DNA from: Chondrus crispus
Taxonomy: Eukaryota; Rhodophyta; Florideophyceae; Gigartinales; Gigartinaceae
NCBI RefSeq assembly: GCF_000350225.1
Contig: NW_005179077.1
Coordinates: forward strand, 62,001-126,000
DNA length: 64,000 nucleotides
Direction: 5' to 3'
Positions 31,669-41,530 of this stretch are shown one piece after another. Both the position numbers and the translations under genes were made by a program. The notes under the pieces are model-generated. The model searched no databases. It saw only the letters and a list, made by a program, of their open reading frames with translations, and was not told the DNA's origin. The stretch's first letter is position 1. Each line of letters opens with the position of its first letter.

Positions 31669-31873
31669 CGGCCCTCAGGGCCGTTCCTAACGAAGAGTTC
31701 GCGGTGCCAGCACCCGAGCACCCAGACATTTGGCATGAATGGATTGGTTGAACGGGAGTAAAAGCATTTCCAATAATTTTTTCAACCAATACATTCATGC
31801 CAACTTTCAGGGTGCTCGGGTGCTGGCACGGCGAACTCTTCGTTAGGAACGGCCCTCAGGGCCCTGAGGGCCG
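31669..31873. repeat. Foldback element between two divergent genes
   Basis: Two arms of about 85-90 bp are inverted copies separated by about 25 bases. The left arm runs GGCCCTCAGGGCCGTTCC, then the CACCCGAGCACC block, and GGCATGAATG. The right arm is the complement, with a short extra copy of the GGCCCTCAGGG palindrome at its end. It lies in the 0.9-kb space between the divergent phosphorylase and RCL1 genes. It is probably a MITE or foldback transposon; no coding capacity. Confidence 0.85.
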
Positions 31874-32124
31874 TTTTATAACACGTGTGCCACAATTGTA
31901 CCAAACAGCGAGTACACGTTTCATTCACAATCCCACGGTCCCTCGGAACACCCTTCTCTCACTTGCTGTTCACAGTACAGTACATGTATGATGTATGATA
32001 AGGCCGGCGCCGACGGTATCCCTATCTTGCTCTCAGGGCTGAGGTCAGTTGTCCTTCCTCTTCGCGCACCCACCGCAGTAAACCTTCCTGCCGCCAAGAG
32101 CAGGCGACGTCGCTTCCCCGCATC

Positions 32125-33264
32125 ATGGTTGCCATGAGCCGCACCTCCACGCAAACCTTCACCGGCGCCGCCCACTTGCGCCATCGCCTAGTCCTGTCTA
32201 TCCTCTCCTCCCACCCATTGCGCCTGCGCTCCATCCGCGCCGACGACACCACCCCCGGACTCTCCCCCGCCGAAGTCTCCTTCATCCGCCTTCTCGACAA
32301 GCTCACCTCCGGCACCGTCATCGAGATCAACGAAACCGGAACCTCCCTTTTCTACAAGCCGGGCATCCTCCTCGGCGCGCACCATCTCACCCACGAATGC
32401 CACCCCTCCCGCCCGGTATCCTACTACCTCTACCCGCTGCTCATGCTCGCGCCCTTCTGCAAGCGGCCGCTCACCCTCACGCTCCGCGGCCCGACGCACG
32501 CGCCGTCCGACTACAGCGCCGACACTCTGGCGGCGGTGTCCGTGCCGTTGCTCCGCCGGCTGACGCTGGGCGCGTCGCTGGAGCCGCGCGTGGACGTGCG
32601 CAAGCGCGCGGTGTGCAGCAAGGGCGCCAACGGCGGCGGCCGCGGCGGCGTGCTCACCTTCTCCTGCGGCGTGCTCACGGCCAAGCTGCGCCCCGTCGAC
32701 CTGCTGCAGCCCGGCTACGTCAAGCGGATACGCGGCACGGCCTTCGCCAACCGCACCAGCCCCGGGCTGGTCGCGCGCATGGTGGACACCACGCGCGGCG
32801 CCATGAACCCCCTGCTGCCCGACGTGTACGTGCACACGGACGTCGCCAACGGCAAGGACTGCGGCGTCGGTTTCGCGCTGCAGCTCGTCGCAGAGACCAC
32901 GGAGGGCTGCTTGCTGGGCGCCGACTGGACCGCGAGCAGCGCGGGCGTCACTCCAGAGGCCGTCGCGAGCGACGCGTGCAATATGCTGCTGGAGGAGGTG
33001 GCCGCGGCCGGGTGCGTCGATTCTGGACACGCGTGTTTGGCCGCGCTGTATTGTGCGCTAGCGGATAGTGACGTTAGCAGGATTCGAGTCGGCAGGCTAA
33101 GCGAGGCAACCGTGCAGTTTCTCAGGGACTTGAAGCGCTTTTTCGGCGTGGTTTTTAAGGTCAAAGTTGATGGAGACGCAGACGGCGAGGGGGCGGCGGA
33201 GGGTGGAATCGTCCTGTCCTGTGTGGGGGTTGGTCTGTCGAATGTTGCACGGCAAAGGTTCTAA
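32125..33264 (+). CDS. RCL1: RCL1, RNA 3'-terminal cyclase-like ribosome biogenesis factor
   Basis: 379 residues from an ATG. It matches the RNA cyclase fold throughout: HLRHRLVLSILSSHPLRL near the N-terminus, FIRLLDKLTSGTVIEINETG, LRGPTHAPSDYSAD, and PGYVKRIRGTAFANRTSP. DVYVHTDVANGKDCGVGFAL follows at mid-length. The His that carries the AMP in true cyclases is not found in the C-terminal region, as in the RCL1 branch. RCL1 binds Bms1 and takes part in U3-dependent cleavage of pre-18S rRNA in the nucleolus. The gene is markedly GC-rich, which produces long shadow frames on both strands. Confidence 0.92.
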   Translation: MVAMSRTSTQTFTGAAHLRHRLVLSILSSHPLRLRSIRADDTTPGLSPAEVSFIRLLDKLTSGTVIEINETGTSLFYKPGILLGAHHLTHECHPSRPVSYYLYPLLMLAPFCKRPLTLTLRGPTHAPSDYSADTLAAVSVPLLRRLTLGASLEPRVDVRKRAVCSKGANGGGRGGVLTFSCGVLTAKLRPVDLLQPGYVKRIRGTAFANRTSPGLVARMVDTTRGAMNPLLPDVYVHTDVANGKDCGVGFALQLVAETTEGCLLGADWTASSAGVTPEAVASDACNMLLEEVAAAGCVDSGHACLAALYCALADSDVSRIRVGRLSEATVQFLRDLKRFFGVVFKVKVDGDADGEGAAEGGIVLSCVGVGLSNVARQRF

Positions 33265-33891
33265 GGGGTTGTGAGGGGAATACGGTACATATTTATTTCT
33301 ACATTAGGCCGGAGAAGGCTCCCGCGCGCGACATGTAAACGGAGATGCAACGTTGACGGCCACATCAGCACGAATACGGCATCGCCAGCGCGACGAAGCC
33401 TCCAGTCGCAGGGCAAGCCTCGATGCCATCACACACAGTTGACACCCGTCCAAAAGTGCTGCCGGCTGCCCGTTGCTGCTGCTGCCGCTGCCGCCCCCGC
33501 TCCCATTCCACCATAATCCTGAACCGTTGATAAAATTGCCCACCTCGCCACGCCAATCGTCGCCCGTGCAGCTTCTCGGTACAGCGATGTGCGCCCCGCA
33601 GCCCCGCCCCAACCCGCCTTGACTGCGTCGCCCTCCGCCCTCCCCCGCTAGTCGCCCTGGAGCCGCCTTCGCACCGTTGCCGCTTCCCAACACCCCCACC
33701 GAGCACTACAATTGCCCCGTGAACCCATCCTTCCCTGTGCAACCCGCTGAATCGTCCACCCGCACATATCCAAACCACTTCCAACAACAGACAGCGGCCC
33801 CATCAACTAACCCTTCCCTCATCTCACCATCCATCCCCACCGAACCGCAGTCGACGTCTTTTCCTGCCTTCAGCCCGCACCTCACCTCACC
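33265..33891. other. Intergenic stretch before VPS37
   Basis: GC-rich with short CTG/CCG-type repeats around 33475-33510. No gene seen; it probably holds the 3' end of RCL1 and the VPS37 promoter. Confidence 0.5.
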
Positions 33892-34629
33892 ATGTGGACC
33901 GGTTCGAGCGGGCCGTACCGACCGGCGCAGTCAGGGCAGGCCGTGCACTCGACGTGGACGTCGGGCATAGGCGCGCAGCCTGCGCACGGGACGCAACCGC
34001 CAGCGGCGCGCACGCATGCACCGGCGGCGTACCTGGACGCGAGCCAGCCGAGCGACCGTCACCCCTCATCCGCGCCCGTGCCGCCCGGGCCGCGTTGGAA
34101 GGACGGCCTCCCCGACGCGCCCACGACGTTCCCGGAGCTGCAAGCCATGCCGCTCAAGGACCTGCGCCTGCTGCACGACGAGAAGGCAAAGTTCGACGAC
34201 TTTGTCAGCAAGCACGCGCATCAGAAGGTCGTCGACGAGTTTGTCGGCAGGATCAAGGGCGAGGTCGAGCGGTTGAAGGTCGAGCATGAAGCAATTACGG
34301 AACGCATGGAGGAGGTCGCGAATGAGGAGGGGTTGGCGGGGATTCGCGAGAGGATTGTGGAGATGGAGAAGGAGGCTACTGGGTTGCAGAAGTTGAAGGA
34401 TGAGTGGCTGGAACAGAACTCGCCCGAGAGGTTGATAGAGCGCTTGAAGATGGCGATTGCTGAGGAGGAGAGTAACAGCGAGATGTTAGAGAAGAGAATG
34501 GTGTCGAGCTCGATGAGCTTTGATGGCTTCTTGGTAGAGTACATAGCGTGCAGGAAAAAGTACCATGAACGGTCGCTCAAGCTTGAGCAACTCAAGCAGG
34601 AGAGTAGGAAACGGTCGTACGGTCGATGA
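33892..34629 (+). CDS. VPS37: VPS37-like ESCRT-I subunit (Mod_r domain)
   Basis: 245 residues from an ATG. Residues 1-75 are a Pro/Gln/Gly-rich tail. Residues 80-240 form a Mod_r domain: FPELQAMPLKDLRLLHDEK, then a long coiled coil, SPERLIERLKMAIAEEE, FDGFLVEY and ACRKKYHERSLKLEQL. The last two segments are the typical Mod_r ending, where a short helix leads into the Y-H-R-KLE helix. VPS37 joins VPS23/TSG101, VPS28 and MVB12 in ESCRT-I, which sorts ubiquitinated cargo into multivesicular bodies. A run of 20 G follows 8 bases past the stop codon (34638-34657). Confidence 0.88.
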   Translation: MWTGSSGPYRPAQSGQAVHSTWTSGIGAQPAHGTQPPAARTHAPAAYLDASQPSDRHPSSAPVPPGPRWKDGLPDAPTTFPELQAMPLKDLRLLHDEKAKFDDFVSKHAHQKVVDEFVGRIKGEVERLKVEHEAITERMEEVANEEGLAGIRERIVEMEKEATGLQKLKDEWLEQNSPERLIERLKMAIAEEESNSEMLEKRMVSSSMSFDGFLVEYIACRKKYHERSLKLEQLKQESRKRSYGR

Positions 34630-34637
34630 AAAAGAAC

Positions 34638-34657
34638 GGGGGGGGGGGGGGGGGGGG
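34638..34657 (+). repeat. Poly-G tract (20 G)
   Basis: Run of 20 G, followed by GA-rich sequence, just beyond the VPS37 stop codon. Confidence 0.9.
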
Positions 34658-34918
34658 AGGGGGAGGATATGCAGTTTTTTTGTTATTTTGTCTACTACAG
34701 CAGGCCTGTTGCGACAAGCTACAAGCGCTCAAGAAGTAAAGACTAGATAGATATGAAGATGTAGAACGAGGTAAGCAGACGAGACGCTACATACAAAAAG
34801 CGGGGAAGCAGCACTCGAAGACGTATAGTGTATGAACAAAAGTCGCTCTTAGAGGCGACTTGGATAAAGCAATTCCAAATCAAACAAGCGTGGTGCACAG
34901 GAAGGCAAGCTCCCGCAC

Positions 34919-35257
34919 CTAGCTCGGGAAGGCATCGAGCGGCTGCGGCACAGCATCTCTGGCGGCCTTTTGCTCGTACACCCTTCTAAACTGGAGGCAG
35001 CTCTTGCTCACCGTGACGTGTCTCTTGGACAGGGCGGTCCTGCATATTGGGGCTGTGCGCAGGCCCGGGGCGCGCACAGCGAACCATTGGAAGACAGGCG
35101 GCGATTGGGGCGGGAGCGGCGACAGCGACAGCGGGACCAGCGGCGTGAGGGAGAGGGAACTGGGCGAGGAAAAGAGGGTGGAGGAGCTCGAGTCGTTGTC
35201 GGACACCGTGTCTGTCTCGGAGTCGATGGCATCGATGGGGAAGCGCATGTGAGCCAT
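34919..35257 (-). CDS. Small hypothetical protein
   Basis: 112 residues if the ATG at 35257 is used; the frame is open further upstream but lacks an ATG and turns Pro/Arg-rich. The first half is acidic and Ser-rich (DSETDTVSDNDSSSS), the second half is basic with Cys and Arg (APICRTALSKRHVTVSKSC). It is placed tail-to-tail with VPS37. I recognise no family; composition suggests a real but fast-evolving protein, or chance. Confidence 0.4.
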   Translation of the reverse strand: MAHMRFPIDAIDSETDTVSDNDSSSSTLFSSPSSLSLTPLVPLSLSPLPPQSPPVFQWFAVRAPGLRTAPICRTALSKRHVTVSKSCLQFRRVYEQKAARDAVPQPLDAFPS

Positions 35258-36070
35258 GTTGAATCGGCGAGAGGAGGAGAGGGGTGTGGCGATATCGTGG
35301 CTAGGGGAGGGAGTCAAGGAGGGGTTTGCGGAGCTGCGTGACGGTCTGCGGCGGCGGCGGGGAGGGGCAGTCGGGTGGCAGGGGTGGCAGAAGTGGCTGG
35401 GGACGGTGAACAAAGTAGGACGGCATGGTCTGCATGGGAGATATATAGACACCGGTACGGTACAATACGTAGGCGACGCGGGGCTAGCGGCGATGTCCCA
35501 TCAAGGGACAAGTCAACCAACATGCTGTAAATTTACATGTGCGGGAAGGGCGGCGTGGGCGCTAAACGGCCCGAAACAGGCGCGTTTAACGACTTTAGCG
35601 CCGCTATTTCTACGGCGCGTTTTCCTCCTGGCCACCCTCCGCGGTTCCCATTGGCTGCAAGCAGCGATAGCTTCGCGAGCCGCGCGAAGCAATTCTCGCC
35701 GTCTCCAGGTCACCCGGGGCCCGTGCCTCTCGTGCTACCCTTCGAAGGGTACCGAAGGGTACAGTGCACCGCACCTCGGCACCGCACCTCCGCCACCCAC
35801 GTGCATCCCACCTGACATTGGCCCGCGCACCTCCTCGCCACATCACTCTCGCGCCTTCCGCGCACGCACCATCCCCCTTCCCCAACACCCGCCTGCCGCT
35901 ACACTATCCCACCCTGTGCACCCACCGCCTTGCGCTCGATCGCGCCTCGCTGCAATACTGTCAGTATCAGTATCATACTGTACCCTTGGTACTGCACCTT
36001 CCTATACAACGACCACTCTGTGTGCACATGCAGCAGAGCCTGCGCAGCTCACCCGCTATCCGCCGCCGCC
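35258..36070. other. Intergenic stretch
   Basis: GC-rich, with GTACC-type palindromes near 35736-35762 (TACCCTTCGAAGGGTACC and a repeat of its right arm) and 35979-35993. No gene seen. Confidence 0.5.
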
Positions 36071-37642
36071 TCATCCTTCCACTTCCATCTCCACAACGAC
36101 TGCGTTGTGTCCCGTCACGTTTGCATACCACTTCGCCGCCGGCTTGGCCGTCCGCTCCAGCGTCTCGTAATCCACATAGTACAATCCGAACCGCCTCCTG
36201 TACCCCTCCGCCCACTCGAAGTTGTCCATCAAGCTCCACAAAAAGTATCCCCGCACGTCCGCACCTTGCTGGATCGCCTCATGCATCCCGTACAAATAGC
36301 TCGTCAAATACTCCACTCGCAGCGTGTCCCGCTGCATCGCCGCCACACTGTCTTCCCGAGTCGCCAGCCCATTCTCCGTCACGATGATCCCTCCTTCGGG
36401 TTGATACTGCTGGTGGATGTAAACGAGCAGCTTACGGAAACCCCACGGCACGATCGACCACCCCATGTCCGTCTTCTTCCATCGCCGATCATGGCTCTCA
36501 TACGTCCCCTTGTCCTTCCAATACGGTGAGTTGCGCTTGTTCACGCGCCCCATCGGCTCGATCAACCCCGATGAGTAGTGGTTAACCCCGAAAAAGTCCG
36601 AGCTTCCCTTCAGCATCGCCTTCTCGTCCTCCGTGAAGCTCGGCAGCCGGTCCTTGAGCGTTTCCTTCATCACAGCGGGGTAGTCCCCCTTCCAGATAGG
36701 GTCGGCATACCAACCCAACCAAAAGTCCATCTCCCTCTGTGCAGCCGCCACCGTTTTTGGGTCCTCGGCGTTCTTGGGCTCGGCCCAGTTGCTGTTGAGC
36801 GTGATCCCGATAACCCCTCTCTGCTTCTCCTTAAACTCCTTCCGATACAATCGCACAGCCCGTCCGTGAGATAGCAACAAATTATGTCCCGCCTTGTACA
36901 CCTTCTTCCCAGGTTCCGACTTATCACCAGGAGCATGCACGCCTAAATCGTACCCCAGTACAGCAGAGCACCACGGCTCGTTGAAGGTGATCCAGTTTTT
37001 GACTCGGTCGCCAAACGTTTCAAAGCATAATTTGGAATACTTCTCAAACGCGTCTACAACACCACCTTTTCCTGCCCACCCACCGAAGGCATCCTCAATC
37101 GCAACAGGAAGATCCCAATGATACAGAGTGACGAAAGGCGTGATATCATTGGCAATGAGCTCGTCAATAAGCGCGTTGTAAAACGCCATACCAGTCGGGT
37201 TTGGTTTTGGATTGGAAGGGTCGGCAAAGGTCTGCATTCGCGGCCAGGCAATGGAGAAGCGGTAATGCGTCGTGTTGAGGTTCTTCATGAGCTGGACATC
37301 CTGCTTGAAGCGGTTGTAATGGTCGACGGTGACGTCGCCGTTTTGGTCTTTGTAGATGTTTCCCTTGGTATGCGTGAAGCGATCCCATATGCTAGGCGCG
37401 CGATCCGATTTGACGGCGCCTTCAATCTGATACGACGCAGTGGCAGTGCCCCACATGAAACCCTCGGGAAAGGGAAGGGCTTTGACCACGGTCGGGCGGA
37501 GGTGCCAGAGGAGAAAAACGGAAGCGACGACAGCCAGGAAGGCGGCGCACGTGAGGGCAACCAATGCTGTTGAGGATCGCGACGGCTTGTCTTTCGGGCG
37601 GGCCAACTGTCGCCGGAAACGGCCCCTCCGTACGACATCCAT
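36071..37642 (-). CDS. GH1 beta-glucosidase with N-terminal membrane anchor, copy A
   Basis: 523 residues from the ATG at 37642. A basic N-terminus and one hydrophobic span at about 26-46 make a type II signal anchor. The rest is a complete glycoside hydrolase family 1 barrel: FPEGFMWGTATASYQIEGA, HYRFSIAWPRM, TFNEPWCSAVLG with acid/base Glu222, and IIVTENGLA with nucleophile Glu423. WSLMDNFEWAEGYRRRFGL closes the active site. It hydrolyses terminal beta-linked glucose or galactose from glycosides; the natural substrate is not readable. It is followed upstream by a second, clearly related gene in the same orientation (38470-39981), about 830 bp away, so this is a tandem duplication. Confidence 0.93.
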   Translation of the reverse strand: MDVVRRGRFRRQLARPKDKPSRSSTALVALTCAAFLAVVASVFLLWHLRPTVVKALPFPEGFMWGTATASYQIEGAVKSDRAPSIWDRFTHTKGNIYKDQNGDVTVDHYNRFKQDVQLMKNLNTTHYRFSIAWPRMQTFADPSNPKPNPTGMAFYNALIDELIANDITPFVTLYHWDLPVAIEDAFGGWAGKGGVVDAFEKYSKLCFETFGDRVKNWITFNEPWCSAVLGYDLGVHAPGDKSEPGKKVYKAGHNLLLSHGRAVRLYRKEFKEKQRGVIGITLNSNWAEPKNAEDPKTVAAAQREMDFWLGWYADPIWKGDYPAVMKETLKDRLPSFTEDEKAMLKGSSDFFGVNHYSSGLIEPMGRVNKRNSPYWKDKGTYESHDRRWKKTDMGWSIVPWGFRKLLVYIHQQYQPEGGIIVTENGLATREDSVAAMQRDTLRVEYLTSYLYGMHEAIQQGADVRGYFLWSLMDNFEWAEGYRRRFGLYYVDYETLERTAKPAAKWYANVTGHNAVVVEMEVEG

Positions 37643-38469
37643 GGTGAGCAGCAAGGTAAGAGCAGGTTTGTTCTTCTGTACTCCGGACGATTTGAGAAGC
37701 GAGTCGAAAGAAAAAAGACGTAGACACTGCACTTCAACGCCGGGTGAACAAAGCGTATATCCGTTTTAGGAGAAACAGAGACAAGCATTACACCCGTTTT
37801 GAAGGTTTGTGGCTGCAGTGTCATGCATCATACGTGTTCAAGAAGGAATGTGATTGGACGCAGCTTGGCAGGCTCACAGAGAGGGGCTGTATCGTTCTGC
37901 AACCAATTTTTTGCATCAGGCGACTTCTCGGTGTGGGCTAGGTTAATTCGCCCAATGCGGCCTGGCTAGCATGTACACACCCAATCACATCAATTCTCCA
38001 AAGAAGGAGGCTAGAAATATTTTAAAAAAAGGGCCAAGAATTAATTCACAGGAAACAATACAAGACCTCCCAGGCTGAAACAGGGCGTGTTTCCAAACAG
38101 AAGCTATACAGCATGGCACTCCGAGAAAACTGCTTTTGCACAGTACCCTTGGGTGCAGTACAAAGTCTTTACGCAAAGAGAGCAAACCATATAAGGCAGC
38201 AAATCGTTCAGGTGCTAGTCATTTGCTCCTCTCGCAGCGGGCACGAAAACTGCACTGTCATGTGCTGGCATTTGTCTTTGTGGCTATCACTTGGATCAAA
38301 CCCAAACGACAAGCCCCGCACTGGGTCGACACTTGCTTCACATACCCTTAAGACGAGTTGTTGTCTTCGGTCTGGTAAGTGTTTCATGTCAAAGGCAGCA
38401 GCGCAAGCCCCTGCCACTAGAACGTGAATTTCCAACTTTGCACGTCGCGTTTGCATCGTACAATCCAAG
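37643..38469. other. Spacer between the two GH1 genes
   Basis: Contains the promoter of copy A and the 3' end of copy B. A GTACCCTTGGGTGCAGTAC imperfect palindrome lies near 38142-38160. No gene seen. Confidence 0.5.
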
Positions 38470-39981
38470 TCATACTTCTAAAGTGTTAGTCGATGTCACC
38501 TTCCTATACCATTCGACAGCCGGTTTTGCTACTCGTTCCATTGTCTTGTAGTCGACAAAGAATAAACCAAACCTCTTCTCGTACCCAAACGCCCACTCAA
38601 AGTTATCCATGAGACTCCATAAAAAGTATCCTCGCACATCAGCGCCTTGCCCAACCGCTTCATGAGCCGCCTTGATGTACAGCGTATAGAATTCGATGCG
38701 CAAGGAGTCCTTACTCGCAGCCTCCCGAGTTGGTTCCTTTGACGCAAGGCCGTTCTCCGTCACAAGAATCCCACCTTCTGGTTCGTACTTTTCTTGAACG
38801 TAAAGCAACAACTTCCGAAAGCCCGACGGCACTACCGACCATCCCATATCCGTCTTTTTCCAATCCTTGTCTTCCTCATGAGTCGTCGCCTTGTCGTTCC
38901 AATGACTAACCAACGGCGGATCCGGTACATACATCCCCGTTGCATACTGAGAGGAATAGTGATTCAGTCCAAAAAAATCCGAGCTCCCCTTCAACATTTC
39001 CTTCTCATCTTTGGTGAACTCCGGCAGCCTATCCTTCACTGTCTCCCGCATAGTCGCTGGATAGTCCCCCTTCCATATTGGATCTGCAAACCATCCGAGC
39101 TCGAAGTCCATATCGCGCTGCGCCGCTTCCAAATGCGTCGCATTATTTCTGTCCTTCGGTTCTGCCCACATTGTGTTTAACGAAATACCGATCTTCCCTT
39201 TCTGTATTGCCTGAAAGTCCTCGCGGTATGCTTTCACCGCACGACCGTGAGCGAGTAGAAGATTGTGCCCAGCCTTGTACACATTCACGCCAGGTTTGGA
39301 GGTATCGCCAGGCGCGTGTTCCCCGACCTCGTAGCCCAACACTGCAGAGCACCACGGCTCATTCAACGTTATCCAGTTCTTGACGCGATCGCCGAACTTT
39401 TCAAAACACAACCTCGCATACTCCTCGAAGCGATCAGCGACAGCACCAGAGCCAGCCCATCCGCCCGTGCTGTCTTCCACGGCTATCGGCAGATCCCAAT
39501 GGAACAAGGTAGCAACCGGAGTGATATCATTAGCAATGAGCTCGTCGATCAAGGCGTTGTAAAACGCAATTCCGTGTGTATTGCTCTGCGGGGCAGCAGG
39601 GTCCTCAAAGGTATGAATACGAGGCCATGCTATACTAAACCGGTAGTGCGATGTGTTGAGTGTCTTGATAAGTTTGACGTCCTCCTTGAAGCGATTGTAA
39701 TGGTCGCAAGCGTAGTCACCGGTGCTGTTGTCGGATACTACACCCGGAGTGTGGCTAAAGCGATCCCAGATGCTGGGGACGCGGTGCGTAGAAACAGCGC
39801 CCTCGATTTGGTACGAGGATGTGGCCGTGCCCCACGAAAAACCGGGCGGGAAGCGGAGGACGTCTTTGGGCGCCATGCGAGTAAAGAAGGGTGGGGGCTT
39901 GAAGGATGCGACAAAGACAAAGAGAAGAAGGACTAGGGCGGTGGCGAAGGCAAGAATGGGGTATTGGACGCGAGCGCACAT
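38470..39981 (-). CDS. GH1 beta-glucosidase with N-terminal membrane anchor, copy B
   Basis: 503 residues from the ATG at 39981. A hydrophobic stretch at about 6-26 is an uncleaved anchor or a signal peptide. The family 1 barrel is complete: FPPGFSWGTATSSYQIEGA, HYRFSIAWPRI, TLNEPWCSAVLG with acid/base Glu208, and ILVTENGLA with nucleophile Glu409. It also ends with WSLMDNFEWAFGYEKRFGL. It is similar to copy A over the whole barrel; the divergent parts are the N-terminus and two surface loops around the region of residues 345-372, which border the substrate cleft in this family. Different substrate preference between the copies is possible. Confidence 0.93.
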   Translation of the reverse strand: MCARVQYPILAFATALVLLLFVFVASFKPPPFFTRMAPKDVLRFPPGFSWGTATSSYQIEGAVSTHRVPSIWDRFSHTPGVVSDNSTGDYACDHYNRFKEDVKLIKTLNTSHYRFSIAWPRIHTFEDPAAPQSNTHGIAFYNALIDELIANDITPVATLFHWDLPIAVEDSTGGWAGSGAVADRFEEYARLCFEKFGDRVKNWITLNEPWCSAVLGYEVGEHAPGDTSKPGVNVYKAGHNLLLAHGRAVKAYREDFQAIQKGKIGISLNTMWAEPKDRNNATHLEAAQRDMDFELGWFADPIWKGDYPATMRETVKDRLPEFTKDEKEMLKGSSDFFGLNHYSSQYATGMYVPDPPLVSHWNDKATTHEEDKDWKKTDMGWSVVPSGFRKLLLYVQEKYEPEGGILVTENGLASKEPTREAASKDSLRIEFYTLYIKAAHEAVGQGADVRGYFLWSLMDNFEWAFGYEKRFGLFFVDYKTMERVAKPAVEWYRKVTSTNTLEV

Positions 39982-40304
39982 ATGCAGGAGGTGAACCGTG
40001 GTCGTAGAACGGGTCGGTGGAACGCTCGGGCAGTAGAGCCTCTGTGTTGCAGGCGGGGCTCCCGAGAAGAGAGAGAGGCGTTCGAAATGAAGCGGGAGAT
40101 TGGACACGGTTGTATCGTTCTGTACTGTGCGTACTGCACCCATAGGCACTGTACAGTGTCAAAACGTGATTGATTTTGGACAGATCCGGCAGGGGTAAAT
40201 TTAGTTCTCCGCCTTTTCTCCGCCTTCGTGTGGTTTCAGCTCTCATAGCTTACGCGTCCTTCCCTGCCCTTATACCGTACAATACCCTCGGGGACAGACA
40301 ACGG

Positions 40305-40367
40305 TACCCTGAGGGTTCTAACCTGTGTGTATAAGGCTCATACACACAGGTTAGAACCGTCAGGGTA
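40305..40367. repeat. 28-bp-arm inverted repeat (hairpin 1)
   Basis: Arms of 28 bp (TACCCTGAGGGTTCTAACCT... and its complement) with one mismatch and a 7-base loop. A further partial copy of the outer arm lies just to the left (40282-40290). Confidence 0.9.
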
Positions 40368-40373
40368 TGAACA

Positions 40374-40414
40374 AAAAAACATGCTGCTTCATAGTATGAG
40401 GCAGCATGTTTTTT
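40374..40414. repeat. 19-bp-arm inverted repeat (hairpin 2) with A/T-run ends
   Basis: Arms AAAAAACATGCTGCTTCAT and its complement with one mismatch and a 3-base loop. It starts 6 bases after hairpin 1. Its A-run and T-run ends make it look like a terminator or a small-RNA hairpin, but it may just be a foldback end. Confidence 0.9.
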
Positions 40415-41530
40415 CTTCAATCACACATACTGGGCATTAATTTATTGATTTAGAATGTCATATTTGTCACAACATTTTTACTATTTTTGTCATCATCTAT
40501 GGCATGTTCATGCGGAACGGCGGGTAGCAATTTTAATGGGCGGAACGCCAAGAAGGCAATGGATGTAATACTGCGCATTGAAATTTTACACCACTTACTG
40601 TACAATACTCTATTAGTTTGGTAGTTTCGAAGACATGAAAGAAGAAGGCTGTCATTAGCGTTTAGTAGTGCACCCTTCGCCGGGCTTTCTCGAAAACAGC
40701 ACTGAAAATGTGAAGCTGTCTTTCGAATGTAGTCCTGCCCTGGCGCAGCTCAGTTCCGGTGATATGTTACTTGTCCTTTTCTTAGGCAACGAGTGAAGCC
40801 CAGCAAAAGGCTGTTGAATGATACACTACCTGAAGAAACATAGATCCTGACACTGTTCTGTGTGTGCATTAGAGAACGTCTCCCCTCAAGCCCTCGGCCC
40901 AGTGGAACTACAGCAAAATGACTGTTTCACCCTATGTGCTGCAAAAGCCTTTTTCATTCAAGATTCCTTGAAGCACAAAGTTTCTACTGTACCTGGCACG
41001 TGATGGGCAAAACTCACCCTTCTGGGACGAATCGATATCAGTAGCTGTGGGGGTTGTTTGGGGGTCATCACCACAGCGGTTTATGATATTGTGCTTGCGC
41101 AATCGGTCCAGTTGTCATACAGTGCAGATTCCGAAGTTGACAGCGCTCCTCGTCTTGCGATCGCCACGTCTCAAGAGTCGACATCCAGCTTGAATATCAG
41201 AAAGGGTTGCGCTTCATGATGTAGCCATTCAGCAATCCGAGAGAAATGTATCTATGCCCACGGTATACAACATAAAGACCAATGACACCTGTGGTCTAGG
41301 GGCCACACGCCGATATGATATGCGTCTCAGCCATCAGGCAACTCGGTCCACCTCCCTAACTCTTTTGAGTTCACCATATTGTCCAGCATCACAAGTTTGC
41401 ATACTTCTGCATTAGCCATCAAGACTCTTAATATCACCTACAGAATAAAGATAAAACCGCCACTGCACACGCAACATTCTCCATTGCCGCTCCCTGAACG
41501 ACCTTCAAAAGAATGGGCCTAAAACCCTTG

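Larger units (their letters stand above)
39982..41530. other. Intergenic stretch with paired hairpins
   Basis: 1.5 kb without a recognisable gene. It contains the two adjacent hairpins listed at 40305-40367 and 40374-40414. I looked for tRNA features near 41290 and found no cloverleaf. Confidence 0.5.

Noticed and set aside
32188-33068. Long open frames overlapping RCL1 on the minus strand (32188-33030) and in another plus frame (32397-33068)
   Set aside because: Ala/Arg/Gly/His-rich shadows caused by the high GC at third codon positions of RCL1.
40374-40414. Rho-independent terminator
   Set aside because: It has the shape (hairpin plus T run) but lies in eukaryotic intergenic DNA, far from any gene end on the correct strand.
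41290-41370. Possible tRNA (TGGTCTAGGGGCC start)
   Set aside because: No T-arm (GGTTCGA-type) sequence and no cloverleaf pairing. No tRNA was recognised anywhere in the window.
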